DNA of 64,000 nt from Chryseobacterium bernardetii (GTDB taxonomy: Bacteria > Bacteroidota > Bacteroidia > Flavobacteriales > Weeksellaceae), in the NCBI RefSeq assembly GCF_003815975.1, contig NZ_CP033932.1:4073501-4137500 (forward strand), in the 5' to 3' direction. Positions 18,647-28,102 of this stretch are shown in pieces. The notes beneath the pieces are model-generated. The model was not told the origin of the DNA, did not search any database, and saw only the letters and a list, made by a program, of their open reading frames with translations. The position numbers were made by a program, and so were the translations under genes. Each line of letters starts with the position of its first letter. Within the stretch, counting starts at the first letter, position 1.

Positions 18647-19312
18647 TTAAAACTTAAAAATATTTGCAGGAAAAGCCTTGTTAACGTCTACCCTGTTAAG
18701 CAGCATCACATAATCGCCATCCTTTTTCGGGCTTGAAGATTCTATTCTGAAAGGCATCGTAAGGTTTCCTACTTTTTTATAATCGGAATATACCAAAGTT
18801 TCATCTTTTTTAATTTCCTTCAAAAGCATATAAGTTTTTGTATCAAAATAGTACATATTCTTATTTACATTCTTGGTTAATTCCACTTTATGGCAATAGA
18901 TATCACCTACTTTTTCTTTTCCGAGATATTTAGCATCAAATCCTTTACTTTCCCAGTCAATAAAATCATTATCAAAACTTTCCGGTACATATTCCGGATA
19001 TACCTGAAGCTTATTGGTTGCATAATTCATTGCATACCCTTTATTTCCGTCAAAACCTTCAATTGCGGTTTCTTTTCCACCTACCACAATGATTGTTTTG
19101 GTAAGATTGGGACGCTGCTGGTAAATTTTTATAGGATATTCATCTTTGATTCCCAATACTACCTTCCCCTGCAGCAATACGGAGTTCAACAATTTCCAGT
19201 TGGTTAAGCCTCCTGATAGTTCAATATTTTTATCTATAATCTCCTTTGCAGTTTGGCCATAAAATAATGAGCTTGTAACCGTAAAAAGGACTAAGTATAT
19301 TATTTTTTTCAT
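18647..19312 (-). CDS. Secreted outer-membrane lipoprotein-sorting-like protein
   Basis: 221 residues with a signal peptide ending near FYGQ. The mature sequence begins with TAKEIIDKNIELSGG and has the beta-sheet pattern TKTIIVVGGKETAIEGFDGNKGYAMN, like the LolA/LolB-like superfamily proteins that Bacteroidota annotate as lipoprotein-sorting proteins. Lipid or lipoprotein binding in the periplasm is inferred from the fold and is not proved. The gene has no upstream partner on its strand and may lead an operon with the glutathione peroxidase gene. Confidence 0.7.
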   Translation of the reverse strand: MKKIIYLVLFTVTSSLFYGQTAKEIIDKNIELSGGLTNWKLLNSVLLQGKVVLGIKDEYPIKIYQQRPNLTKTIIVVGGKETAIEGFDGNKGYAMNYATNKLQVYPEYVPESFDNDFIDWESKGFDAKYLGKEKVGDIYCHKVELTKNVNKNMYYFDTKTYMLLKEIKKDETLVYSDYKKVGNLTMPFRIESSSPKKDGDYVMLLNRVDVNKAFPANIFKF

Positions 19313-19624
19313 TTAATTTTATTAAAAATAGTTATTCAAAGAAGATCTAAAAGTTTAGCCTGTTTTTGGAACCAGGTTCTCATTCATATTTAAAAACCGT
19401 TCTCCTAATCTTCTCTAAAACCAACACTTTTTGTAAGATGTAATATTTTATTTTCAAAATTACAGATCTCTATACTTTCCTGTAAAAACAGGGCCATCAT
19501 AAGATCTTTACCAGATAAATTGTTTATCATTCAAATATAAGAGGAATTGGGATAAAAAGCAAAATACTGAGTAAGTCTGATTACCGAATTCCGTTTTTCA
19601 AAATTATCTTATTAAATTTCCCGA
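19313..19624. other. Intergenic stretch, nothing recognised
   Basis: 312 bases between the LolA-like gene and kdsB, both on the minus strand. I see no open frame with a plausible start, no RNA gene and no repeat. It should hold the LolA-like promoter. Confidence 0.5.
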
Positions 19625-20347
19625 TTACATCAACTTTCTTGCTTTTTCCAGATCTTCCGGTGTATCAATTCCTACCCCGACAAAATTGGTTTCTATCATT
19701 TTGATTTTCATTCCGTATTCAAGATAACGGATACATTCTATCTTCTCAGATATTTCCAGAGGTTTCATCTCCAGCTTTGAAAACTGTAATAATGCTTCTT
19801 TTCTGAACGCATACACTCCAATATGTTTAAAGTATTTCACATCATAAGATATTTCTCTGTGAAAAGGAATTACGGAGCGACTGAAATATAAGGCAAAGCC
19901 GTTATTATCCGTAATCACTTTTACATTATTCGGGTTTTCTATTTCTTCTTTTTCAGATAGTTTTATTTTTAGGGAAGCCAGGGAAATTTCCTGCTGTTCG
20001 TCCTGCTTAAAAACTTCGATCAGCTGTTTCAAAGGTTCAAGCTTAAGGAATGGCTCATCACCCTGAACATTAATAACGATATCACAGTCTATATTTTGTA
20101 CTGCTTCGGCAATACGGTCGCTTCCTGTCTCATGTTGTCCCGTCATTACAGCTTTTCCGCCATTCTTAGTAATCTCCTCCAGGATGATCTCGGAATCTGT
20201 TGCAACAAATACTTCATCAAACAGCCCGGTTTCCACTACGTTCTGATAGGTGGTGGTAATAACGGTTCTTTCTCCCAGTATCTGCATCAGTTTTCCCGGA
20301 AAACGGCTTGCTTCATAGCGCGCAGGGATGACAGCGATTATTTTCAT
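19625..20347 (-). CDS. kdsB: 3-deoxy-manno-octulosonate cytidylyltransferase
   Basis: 240 residues, the normal length for KdsB. It begins [19 protein letters not shown], the CTP-binding signature, with VFVATDS, GSDRIAE and NVQGDEPF at the expected places. It activates Kdo to CMP-Kdo in the cytoplasm, the donor for Kdo transfer to lipid A. No other Kdo gene lies beside it. It is probably transcribed alone. Confidence 0.95.
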   Translation of the reverse strand: MKIIAVIPARYEASRFPGKLMQILGERTVITTTYQNVVETGLFDEVFVATDSEIILEEITKNGGKAVMTGQHETGSDRIAEAVQNIDCDIVINVQGDEPFLKLEPLKQLIEVFKQDEQQEISLASLKIKLSEKEEIENPNNVKVITDNNGFALYFSRSVIPFHREISYDVKYFKHIGVYAFRKEALLQFSKLEMKPLEISEKIECIRYLEYGMKIKMIETNFVGVGIDTPEDLEKARKLM

Positions 20348-20506
20348 TCAGTACAATATTAATTAAGTTTCAAGCTATATCATGAATGATCTTGCTTATT
20401 CAGACCAAAAATAGTGAAAACTATTTTAGTTTGCTCTATAAATTGTGGTATTATGTCCAATTTTTCCTTTAAATATTATGATTTTTATCCTTTCAGAAAA
20501 ACAAAA

Positions 20507-20535
20507 TTCCCACATTTTCAATGAAAATGTGAGAA
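20507..20535 (-). terminator. Terminator of the PAP2 gene
   Basis: Stem TTCCCACATTTTC / GAAAATGTGAGAA with a 3-base loop and one wobble pair, followed on the minus strand by TTTTGTTTTT. Confidence 0.75.
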
Positions 20536-20566
20536 TCGGGTATAGATTTTTAAATGAGTCAATACG

Positions 20567-21553
20567 TTAAAAAGATAGCTTCACTCCCACCATGTTATAC
20601 TCCCATTGGCGGGATGCCATAAGGTCAAATTTATATTTTGTTTTTCCAATGGTACCTTCAGAAGAAGTATATCTGCTTTTTGATATAGTTTTTCCAATGA
20701 AATACCCCATTAATAAAGCTAAAGGATAATCTGAAGCCCAGTGAACTTTGCTTTGCATCATCTGAAAACACAAAGCTCCGGCTAATGTATATCCTACAGG
20801 TTTTATCCATCTTGCATCCGGATAATTATCTGCAATGACAGTAATCCCAGCCATAAAAGTTGTTAAGTGCCCGGATGGCATGGCATCATAGTTTGAGGTG
20901 TATTTGCTGAATGCTGAAAAACTCGGAAACGGGTTCCATGCACCGCCTTTATGACCATTTTCTTCTGCTATAAACGGACTTTCTCTTCCGGTAATCCTTT
21001 TAATAGTTTGGGTAAAAACTCCGGAAAGAATTAAACTTTCCATTAGTCCACTGGCTGTTGCCTGTGCTCTGTAATCATTTTTAATTAAACCATAGGTTCC
21101 GAAACCAATTCCTAATAACACCAATGTAGAACCATTTCCAATAAGATACAGTGTAGATCCGATATCTTTTGGAATTTTGAAAACACCCCCAAGCTTGGTA
21201 TAATTGTTATCTTTATCCATTCCCCATCTTTCTCCCAACTCTCTTGAGTTATCAATTAATTTCTGATCAAATGGCAATAGAATGAGTGTTGAGGCAACAG
21301 CACCTCCTAAATAGTAGGCATGATCTTTTGCTACAAAGTCTTTATTGGTATCAATAAAATTTCGGGGAAGCTTGGTTACAAAATCCAGCAGTTTAGGTTT
21401 CGGATATGTTCGTACAGAACCATCTTTTAGAGTATAAGTCTGCACTTTAGTCAGATCTGAAACCGGTGGTAATTCTTTCACCTGCAATGTATCTGCTTCC
21501 TGCGAGTATACCAATATAGACATTGGCAACAGCAAAAATCTCAATTTTTTCAT
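20567..21553 (-). CDS. PAP2-family phosphatase, exported
   Basis: 328 residues from MKKLRFLLLPM (an alternative start lies 15 bases upstream). A signal peptide is followed by a soluble region and then a multi-helix PAP2 domain. The tripartite motif is present but partly degenerate: KRITGRESPF (KxxxxxxRP without the P), AMPSGHLTTF (PSGH) and KVHWASDYPLALLMG (the SRxxxxxHxxxD region with H and D). The family hydrolyses lipid phosphates such as undecaprenyl diphosphate or phosphatidate at the membrane. The substrate is not clear here. The C-terminus reads like a beta-strand tail ending in F, as in outer-membrane proteins. Confidence 0.8.
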   Translation of the reverse strand: MKKLRFLLLPMSILVYSQEADTLQVKELPPVSDLTKVQTYTLKDGSVRTYPKPKLLDFVTKLPRNFIDTNKDFVAKDHAYYLGGAVASTLILLPFDQKLIDNSRELGERWGMDKDNNYTKLGGVFKIPKDIGSTLYLIGNGSTLVLLGIGFGTYGLIKNDYRAQATASGLMESLILSGVFTQTIKRITGRESPFIAEENGHKGGAWNPFPSFSAFSKYTSNYDAMPSGHLTTFMAGITVIADNYPDARWIKPVGYTLAGALCFQMMQSKVHWASDYPLALLMGYFIGKTISKSRYTSSEGTIGKTKYKFDLMASRQWEYNMVGVKLSF

Positions 21554-21685
21554 CGTTGTTGTTTTCAACCCTGTTTATTCTTAGCTTATAAAAGTCCCAA
21601 AGGTAATTCCTTGTTGACGTTAGTACAAAGTGTTTACTTAATTTTTAATATTTATTTAATTTTTTTACAAAATAGTATTCAAGCT

Positions 21686-22276
21686 TTAGTTTATATAATT
21701 GATAAGAAAAATGATTCCATAAATCCAGAAAATGTACAGAAATGAGTACAGAAAACCCAATCCAAAGCTTTTCAATATATCTCCTTTACATCTGCCTGAA
21801 TTTTTAAAGACATAGCGTAATGCCCGAAAGAAGATCCAATATAACATAGCAGTCAGAAATAGTATGGCAGACCAAAAGAAAAGTCCAAAAAAATAAGAAA
21901 GGAATATCAGCAGAATAGAAAATAAAAACCATGCAATAGCAGAAAGTATAGCACTACCTATCCCATCTCCTATAATAGGCAGATCAAAATCAAAACTATC
22001 AATTTCAGGTATTTTATCGGTGTATTTTTTTAATCTTTCTTTATTTAAGATGCTTCCGATGTTATCTTTTAGTTTCAATCCATGATACAGGCCTAAGCTT
22101 ATAAACAAGAAGATTACTCCGGCTAAAATAGATGTTGATAAGATTGAGTTTTGAAATAAAGACCGGTGAGCATCTTTTCCGGAAAGCCAAACACTTAAAA
22201 TAACCACAATGATCACAAACAAGGCAGAATAACTCAGTAATTTTGTTTCAAGAAAGTATTTTTTGGTAAGTTTCAT
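21686..22276 (-). CDS. Membrane protein of unknown function
   Basis: 196 residues with five predicted membrane helices: two near the N-terminus (about 12-33 and 45-65), then three from about 108 onward after a soluble loop with KERLKKYTDKIPEIDSFDFD. It resembles no family I know. It is transcribed away from the aminotransferase region and is probably a single gene. Confidence 0.6.
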   Translation of the reverse strand: MKLTKKYFLETKLLSYSALFVIIVVILSVWLSGKDAHRSLFQNSILSTSILAGVIFLFISLGLYHGLKLKDNIGSILNKERLKKYTDKIPEIDSFDFDLPIIGDGIGSAILSAIAWFLFSILLIFLSYFFGLFFWSAILFLTAMLYWIFFRALRYVFKNSGRCKGDILKSFGLGFLYSFLYIFWIYGIIFLINYIN

Positions 22277-22293
22277 GGTTTATAGAATATTAA

Positions 22294-22398
22294 AAACGCT
22301 TCGATCCTGCTCAGCGTGACATTTTTATAATGTACCAATATAACAATACCAGTGTAACAATATTTACCAATAGAAAAATTGGCAAAATGTTACACTGG
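22294..22398. repeat. Composite repeat with a 50-base palindrome
   Basis: Starts with CTTCGATCCTGCTCAGCGTGAC (22296-22317), a type of element often repeated in Chryseobacterium. Then come iterated TACCAAT/TAACAAT units. CCAGTGTAACA (22349-22359) and its exact complement (22388-22398) enclose CCAAT...ATTGG, giving a 50-base hairpin. It lies between the membrane-protein gene and the end of the aminotransferase gene. Confidence 0.75.
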
Positions 22399-22424
22399 CA
22401 CATTTATAAATTAATTAAGATTAA

Positions 22425-23678
22425 TTATTTAAGATTATTCAAAGCCGTTTCCAGTTTCGGAAGCATTACTTTGATCTCATCTACGGCTAACCCTCCAACG
22501 GAAGCACGGAACCACGGTTCAGATTTATCTTCCCCGAATGCTGAGAATGGCACTAAAGCAACACCAGCTTCATTGATTAAATAGAATACAAGGTCTGAAG
22601 AGTTTTCAATAACCGTTCCATCCGGTTTTGTTTTTCCAATATAGTTTAATTTGATGGTAAGATAAAGAGCTCCCATTGGCTCAATGCTGTCTACTGCCAA
22701 ACCTTTTCCTTTCAGCTCCTGAACGCCACTGTGAAGAACTTTTAGGCTTTCCTCCAGCTTAGCTTTGAAATCTTCTACGAATACATTTACATTATCAGGG
22801 TTTTCAAAGAATTTAGCTGTTGCTTCCTGCTCAGGTTTTGGAGCCCACGCCCCTACGTGCGTAAGAAGTGCTTTCATCTTATCAATAATATGAGCGGGTC
22901 CGAATCCCCATCCCACACGTACACCTGTTGCAGCCAGGCATTTTGAAATACCATCAATATATACTGTATATTCTTTCATTTCAGGGAAAAGAGATACCGG
23001 ATCTACGTGCTGTGCTCCAAAAGTAAGGTTAGAATAGATTTGATCATACATTAAATATAATGGCTTTTCGTCTGCTCCTCTCTTTTTGTTTTCAGCAATC
23101 ACCAATTCACAGATTTCAGAAAGCTGTTCTTTGGTGAACATTGTTCCGGTTGGGTTTAATGGTGAACAAAGCGCTAATAAAACGGCACCATCCAAGTGGG
23201 GTCTTAAATCGTCTGCAGTTGGAAGGAAGTTCGTTTCAGGCTTTGTTTTTACTTCTACAGCATTGGCAGAAGTAAGGTAGGCATAGTGATTGTTATTCCA
23301 TGATGGTGTAGGATATACTACTTTATCTCCTTCGTCTACGATCGTTTTGTATACAGCATAGATTAATGGCCTTGATCCTGCTGTTATCAAAATATCGTTT
23401 GGAGAATAATCCAGATTCCATCTGTTTTTTAAATCTTTGGAAACTTCTTTTCTTAAAGATAAAAGTCCGTTGGCAGGGGGATAGTTTGTCAGGTTATTCT
23501 GATAGGCTTTCTGAATTTCTTCCTTCAGCAATGCCGGAATAGGATAGATATTAGAATTCAGGTCACCAATAGTAAGATTGGCAATTTCTGCACCCTTTGC
23601 TTTTAGATCATTTACTTCGTTACCAATTTTTACAATTTCAGAACCGATCAGGTTCGCTGCTAATTTTGAGACTTTCAC
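22425..23678 (-). CDS. Class I/II aminotransferase (aspartate aminotransferase-like)
   Basis: 417 residues, PLP fold type I. Landmarks are SPLNPTGTMF (Asn/Thr of the cofactor site), the Asp in YDQIY, the PLP lysine in DGISKCLAATGVRVGW and WFRASVG (substrate-carboxylate Arg) near the C-terminus. This matches the AspC/AlaA-like class I branch. The amino-donor specificity cannot be fixed from sequence, but aspartate or alanine is likely. It may be transcribed with the small lipoprotein gene upstream (27-base gap). Confidence 0.85.
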   Translation of the reverse strand: MKVSKLAANLIGSEIVKIGNEVNDLKAKGAEIANLTIGDLNSNIYPIPALLKEEIQKAYQNNLTNYPPANGLLSLRKEVSKDLKNRWNLDYSPNDILITAGSRPLIYAVYKTIVDEGDKVVYPTPSWNNNHYAYLTSANAVEVKTKPETNFLPTADDLRPHLDGAVLLALCSPLNPTGTMFTKEQLSEICELVIAENKKRGADEKPLYLMYDQIYSNLTFGAQHVDPVSLFPEMKEYTVYIDGISKCLAATGVRVGWGFGPAHIIDKMKALLTHVGAWAPKPEQEATAKFFENPDNVNVFVEDFKAKLEESLKVLHSGVQELKGKGLAVDSIEPMGALYLTIKLNYIGKTKPDGTVIENSSDLVFYLINEAGVALVPFSAFGEDKSEPWFRASVGGLAVDEIKVMLPKLETALNNLK

Positions 23679-23705
23679 TTTATTTTTATTTAAAATTTAC
23701 GAATA

Positions 23706-24602
23706 TTATCTTCTCAGATTAATTTTGTTTTCTATTTGATCCACAGGTATATGGGCATCATAGGCGGCTATTAGTTCTTTAGTTTTTTTTGCAGTAGCAG
23801 AGTTTGGATATTTTTTGATGAGTGCATTGTATGCTTCTCTTTTATCATTATAAATTTTCCCTTCTTCACTGTCATAAATACGATCGCTATCCATTCCCAA
23901 AAGATAATCCAGCAGGTAATTGTGATAATTATCTTTTGCTTTCTTTATTAATAGGCTTTTAGGAAATTTATTTATAAAATTCTCCCACTCGATCAATCGA
24001 TCTCCCAGCTCTTCCCAGGTTATTAAAAGTCCGCCGTTCACAGCATAATTCTCTTTATTATCTTTTGCCATCTGTGAGATGTAGGCAGCATAATCAGGGG
24101 TTACCTTATTTTTAAAAACAGACTCATAATATCCCGGCAAAGAATGAATTTCAGTAAGTCCTTCACCCATTTCGCGGAATTCAAGACCTGCTTTATTCAG
24201 TTCGGCAGCTATTTTCTTTATGTTATCCGGCAGATTATAGGTATCTGGTCCTGTATGATAATCAATATACTTATCAAGTATCTCAGCTTGAGAAGTATTC
24301 AAACAATCGGTGTATTTCTCTCTTATTTTCAAATAATCTTCGTATACTTTATTGTTCTTCTCCGGACTGTTTCCTGCAATCTCTCTGTCTATTTTAGTAC
24401 GGTGCCATTGTAAAGCTGTAATATAATCTTCTGTTTTATTTTCTGAAGAACAAGCTGTATCAATGGGTTTGTACTGATCCTCTTTGGTTTCGTTTTTAGC
24501 TATTGAGTCATTGGCAGACTTTACATCAGAAACCGCAGTTTCCTTTTTACAGGAAACTACAGCTACAGACAGTATGCAAACTGCTATAATTCTTTTAATC
24601 AT
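23706..24602 (-). CDS. Lipoprotein of unknown function
   Basis: 298 residues with lipobox VVSC at Cys18. The mature protein is rich in charged and helical residues, with CSSENKTEDYITALQWHRTK near the N-terminus and a TPR-like C-terminus (DYLLGMDSDRIY, then KREAYNALIKKYPNSATAKK). I see no known enzymatic motif. It lies between the phosphohexomutase gene and the aminotransferase gene on the same strand with short gaps (14 and 27 bases), so the three may be one transcript. Confidence 0.65.
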   Translation of the reverse strand: MIKRIIAVCILSVAVVSCKKETAVSDVKSANDSIAKNETKEDQYKPIDTACSSENKTEDYITALQWHRTKIDREIAGNSPEKNNKVYEDYLKIREKYTDCLNTSQAEILDKYIDYHTGPDTYNLPDNIKKIAAELNKAGLEFREMGEGLTEIHSLPGYYESVFKNKVTPDYAAYISQMAKDNKENYAVNGGLLITWEELGDRLIEWENFINKFPKSLLIKKAKDNYHNYLLDYLLGMDSDRIYDSEEGKIYNDKREAYNALIKKYPNSATAKKTKELIAAYDAHIPVDQIENKINLRR

Positions 24603-24616
24603 GGTTGCTAAGATGA

Positions 24617-26332
24617 TTAATCCAGATTTAAATCTGTTTTAACGGCCTGAATTTTAGCTTCCAATGATTTCAGTTTATCTTTAAAATCGGCTTCAGAAGA
24701 GATGGCATCTTTTACTGAAACATAAAATTTAATTTTTGGTTCTGTTCCTGAAGGTCTTACACAAACTTTAGTTCCGTCCTGTGTATAGTAAATTAATACG
24801 TTAGACTGTGGAATTTCGTTCATTACTTTTTTCTCTCCTGATGAAATGGTAAGACTTGTCTGTTCTTTGAAATCCTTTACCTCTTCCACTAACGAACCAG
24901 CCAGTTCTTTTGGAGGATTTTCACGGAAGTTTTTCATCATATCCTGAATTTCTTCAGCACCTTCTCTTCCTTTTCTAACAATGTTGATTAATCCTTCAAA
25001 ATACATCCCCAGATCTTCATAAATCTCGATCATATACTGGTACATGGTTTTACCGTTAGCTTTACACCATGCAGCAATTTCGCAAGCTAAAAGGATGCTT
25101 CCACAGGAGTCTTTATCACGAACGAAATCTCCGGTCATGAATCCGAAACTTTCTTCTCCACCACATACAAACTTCTGAGTTCCTTCTGCTTCACGGATCA
25201 TTTTTCCGATCCACTTGAATCCTGTAAGACCTACTTTGCATTCAACACCGAATTTCTGTGCTATATCATAGAAAATGTCTGAAGTAACGATGGTAGAACC
25301 AATGAATTCTTTTCCGGTAATTCTTCCCTGCTTTCTCCATTCATTCAGGATGTAATAAGTAAGAATAGTATTGGTTTGGTTCCCGTTCAGTAACTGCATT
25401 TCACCATCAAGATTTCTTACAGCAATTCCTAATCTGTCACCATCCGGGTCTGTTCCGATAACGATGTCTGCATTGGTAATTTTTGCAAGATCCATAGCCA
25501 TTTCCAACGCCGCCGGTTCTTCAGGGTTTGGAGATTCTACTGTAGGGAAATTTCCGCTTGGGATCATCTGCTCTTTAACCAAATCTACTTTTTTGAAACC
25601 TGCTTTTGCCAAAGCTTTAGGAATTGTAGTATAGGTAGTTCCGTGGATAGAAGTAAAAACAATATTTAAGTTTTCTTTTCCTTTATTCTGGTAAGTAGAG
25701 TTTTCAATACAAGCATCAATGTACACGTCATCCTGTTCCTCACCGATCCATTCTATCAAATCATCGTTTCCGTTGAAATTAATTTCTTCGAATTTTACAG
25801 AATATACTTCTTTGATGATGGCTTCATCATTTGGCGGCACAATCTGAGCCCCGTCATTCCAGTATACTTTATAACCGTTGTATTCAGGTGGGTTATGAGA
25901 TGCTGTTAATACAATCCCTCCGTTACATTTTTTATCACGGACCGTGAAAGAAAGCTCAGGAGTTGGTCTGTGATCCTTGAAAAGCAATACTTTAATTCCG
26001 TTTGCGGTTAAGACATCTGCTACCAGTTTCCCGAATTCTTTAGAGTTGTGGCGAACGTCATAGGCAATGGCAACCTTAATTTCCTCTCCTTTAAACTGCT
26101 GAAGCATATAGTTAGCCAATCCCTGAGTTGCCTGTCCTAATGTATATTTATTTAAGCGGTTGGTTCCTACTCCCATAATTCCACGCATTCCTCCTGTTCC
26201 GAATTCCAGTTCTCTGTAAAAAGAATCTTCAAGATCCGGGGAATTGCTGTCGATTAATGCCTGTACTGCCTTTCTCGTTTCTTCATCAAAGGTCTCACTT
26301 AACCAAAGTTTCGCTTTTTCTAATGTGTTCAT
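24617..26332 (-). CDS. Phospho-sugar mutase (phosphoglucomutase/phosphomannomutase)
   Basis: 571 residues, the usual length for the long PGM subfamily. The phosphoserine loop is LTASHNPPEYNGYKVYW. The metal-binding loop is GTDPDGDRLGIAV, the sugar-binding loop GGEESFGF, and the phosphate-binding loop RPSGTEPKIKFYV. It interconverts hexose-1- and -6-phosphates for envelope or glycogen metabolism. Sugar preference is not determined by these motifs. Promoter and start (MNTLEKAKLWL at 26332) look normal. Confidence 0.92.
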   Translation of the reverse strand: MNTLEKAKLWLSETFDEETRKAVQALIDSNSPDLEDSFYRELEFGTGGMRGIMGVGTNRLNKYTLGQATQGLANYMLQQFKGEEIKVAIAYDVRHNSKEFGKLVADVLTANGIKVLLFKDHRPTPELSFTVRDKKCNGGIVLTASHNPPEYNGYKVYWNDGAQIVPPNDEAIIKEVYSVKFEEINFNGNDDLIEWIGEEQDDVYIDACIENSTYQNKGKENLNIVFTSIHGTTYTTIPKALAKAGFKKVDLVKEQMIPSGNFPTVESPNPEEPAALEMAMDLAKITNADIVIGTDPDGDRLGIAVRNLDGEMQLLNGNQTNTILTYYILNEWRKQGRITGKEFIGSTIVTSDIFYDIAQKFGVECKVGLTGFKWIGKMIREAEGTQKFVCGGEESFGFMTGDFVRDKDSCGSILLACEIAAWCKANGKTMYQYMIEIYEDLGMYFEGLINIVRKGREGAEEIQDMMKNFRENPPKELAGSLVEEVKDFKEQTSLTISSGEKKVMNEIPQSNVLIYYTQDGTKVCVRPSGTEPKIKFYVSVKDAISSEADFKDKLKSLEAKIQAVKTDLNLD

Positions 26333-26392
26333 ATTTGTACGTTGTTCTTTTTATAAGTTTGTAAAGTTCCTAGTTTTAAAATGATATTGTTT

Positions 26393-27094
26393 CTAATCCA
26401 GTTTTTTATTTTCAACTTTCGTTGTCTTATCTACTTTAAATGCTCTGATCGGATCATTATAGTAGATCAGTTTTGCCGTGTTCTGAATATTCCCTTTTAA
26501 AGAATCTTTTACATTTACCTCAGCATAATTTCCGTTTTTGGAATCAATATTCAGGTTGGTGATTTTCCAGTAAGGAGCAATAAGACTTGCGGTATCAGAG
26601 ATCTTTATTACTGCATCTTTGGTTAATCCTAAAAAATTAGCACGGCTTCTGTTATGCATTTCCACTTCTGCTCTTCTGGTGTTTACAGATCCCATGAAAC
26701 TTGCATTATTTTTCATATTCAGTCTGAAATTATCGGTTTTAATTTCACTTGAAATGTTTACTTCTACCGAATCTGAAACGGCTACTTTTTCAAGATTATA
26801 TTTTGAATAGATGGTTACATTATAAAAATCTACCCCTTTTATTCCTCTTTTTTCTTTGATGAAAAGAGTTTTATCCTTTACATCTACGTCCAGATTATTG
26901 GCAACATTAGGATAAGTTTCTATTTCCACAAAGTTCTTAGGCCCTCTGGCGTAAAATACACGGAATTTTCCGTTAAGATCCAGATTTACAAATTCCGGAA
27001 CATCCACATCTTTCTTTTCAATATTTCCTTTTGGGGAAACTTTCCCGCAGGAAACTACCGCAACCAACATCAATGTGTAAAGTACTTTTTTCAT
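26393..27094 (-). CDS. DUF2807 (GIN domain) lipoprotein
   Basis: 233 residues with lipobox VVSC at Cys16. The rest is a right-handed beta-helix-like run of short strands typical of DUF2807/putative autotransporter-adhesin head domains: LDLNGKFRVFYARG, then NNASFMGSVNTRRAEVEMHN, then KISDTASLIAPYW. Many Bacteroidota genomes carry such lipoproteins near transcription-regulation or envelope genes; their function is unknown. It is 60 bases upstream of the mutase gene on the same strand. Confidence 0.8.
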   Translation of the reverse strand: MKKVLYTLMLVAVVSCGKVSPKGNIEKKDVDVPEFVNLDLNGKFRVFYARGPKNFVEIETYPNVANNLDVDVKDKTLFIKEKRGIKGVDFYNVTIYSKYNLEKVAVSDSVEVNISSEIKTDNFRLNMKNNASFMGSVNTRRAEVEMHNRSRANFLGLTKDAVIKISDTASLIAPYWKITNLNIDSKNGNYAEVNVKDSLKGNIQNTAKLIYYNDPIRAFKVDKTTKVENKKLD

Positions 27095-27445
27095 ATTTAA
27101 TTTTAAATATTCTACTGATGATCATTATGATCTGCTTCCTGAAAGTTTTCCGGGCTTTCAAGAATATCTTTTAACAAAAATAGGATTAAAATTTCTAAAA
27201 ATCTTTGTCTTTTGGCAATAAAATACCTGATAGTTTTCAATTTTTTACTTTTCAACAAGAAGGTATATTTTGTTTTTTATTCTTTTAAACCTACTATATT
27301 TTATACGAAGGTCAATAAAAAAACACCCAATGAATGGATGCCTTTCTTTTATAATATAGTTTTCCTCGTTTCTTCTAAAACTATATTGGTTTAAAATTCG
27401 TGCTATTACAATATAAATAGGATTTAATATTTTTTCCATATAATT
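27095..27445. other. Intergenic stretch downstream of the DUF4280 remnant
   Basis: 351 bases without a credible gene. A minus-strand intrinsic terminator is visible at 27314-27341 (ACACCCA / TGGATGC on the plus strand, with A runs that give U on the minus transcript). A 64-residue frame at 27245-27439 overlaps this terminator and is judged spurious. Confidence 0.5.
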
Positions 27446-27968
27446 CTAACCACCCCAGGCTCTTTTCACTTTAAATTTCTCTAAAGCTATCTTTTTATCT
27501 TTGCACTGTACCACCACTTTAAAATCATTATACATAAAACCGGGAACCAGTACAATATCTATGGGTTCATCAGGGAATGATTTTTTCAATGTGTTAAAAA
27601 CCTGCAGCATTTCTTCATCATTAAAAATAATTTCTGCATTATATTTGGTAAAATAAAAATTAACATCGTAAGGAATACCATCTTGTTATACTGGGAGCAT
27701 TGCTTACTGCACAGTTGGCTTGGGAATCTTCAAGAAGGGCTTTTCCATTGTTATCCTCTACAATAATCTGATCGTAGAATCCTTCCCATTTCGTTACAAC
27801 AGGAGCGCAGGGGCCATTGTTAAGTTTTTTGCAGCTTCCAAAAGAGTTTTTTTCGAAGGTGGCACCAATGTCAGCATGAGTAGCCATTAGCTTTTCCTTA
27901 CCGTCTTTATCGTTGATGTATCGTTTACTTTGGGTTTTCACCATAAGTTTATCTGTAATACTTTCCAT
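27446..27968 (-). pseudogene. Degraded PAAR-like DUF4280 gene
   Basis: The frame 27660-27968 (102 residues) keeps the DUF4280 core: DKLMVKTQSKRYINDKDG, DIGATFEKNSFGSCKK and ALLEDSQANCAVSNAPS. It lacks the Cys-rich N-terminus (a stop lies a few codons upstream of the Met) and goes out of frame after SNAPSIT. In the next frame translation continues from 27685 to a stop at 27446-27448 as a 79-residue tail (GIPYDVNFYFTKYNAEIIFN and so on), with no start of its own. A single base change near 27690-27700 would join the two. DUF4280 proteins are PAAR-like caps of the Bacteroidota type VI system. I read this as a frameshifted, N-truncated remnant. Confidence 0.65.
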
Positions 27969-28023
27969 TTGTGTTTTTTCATCTTACACTAAGATCGGAA
28001 AATAATTTGTTAATCAAAAAAAA

Positions 28024-28057
28024 ATCCCTTAAAAAAGCATATTGCTTTCCAAGGGAT
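28024..28057 (-). terminator. Terminator of the GT2 gene
   Basis: Stem ATCCCTT / AAGGGAT with an inner AAAGCA / TGCTTT stem, downstream of the minus-strand stop at 28103. Confidence 0.6.
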
Positions 28058-28102
28058 CATATTGATTTGTTATATTTTGATAAAATACAGTGTTTCCAAT
28101 TA

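Noticed and set aside
27245..27439. 64-residue minus frame after the DUF4280 remnant
   Set aside because: It spans an intrinsic terminator at 27314-27341 and has a low-complexity, unlikely composition.
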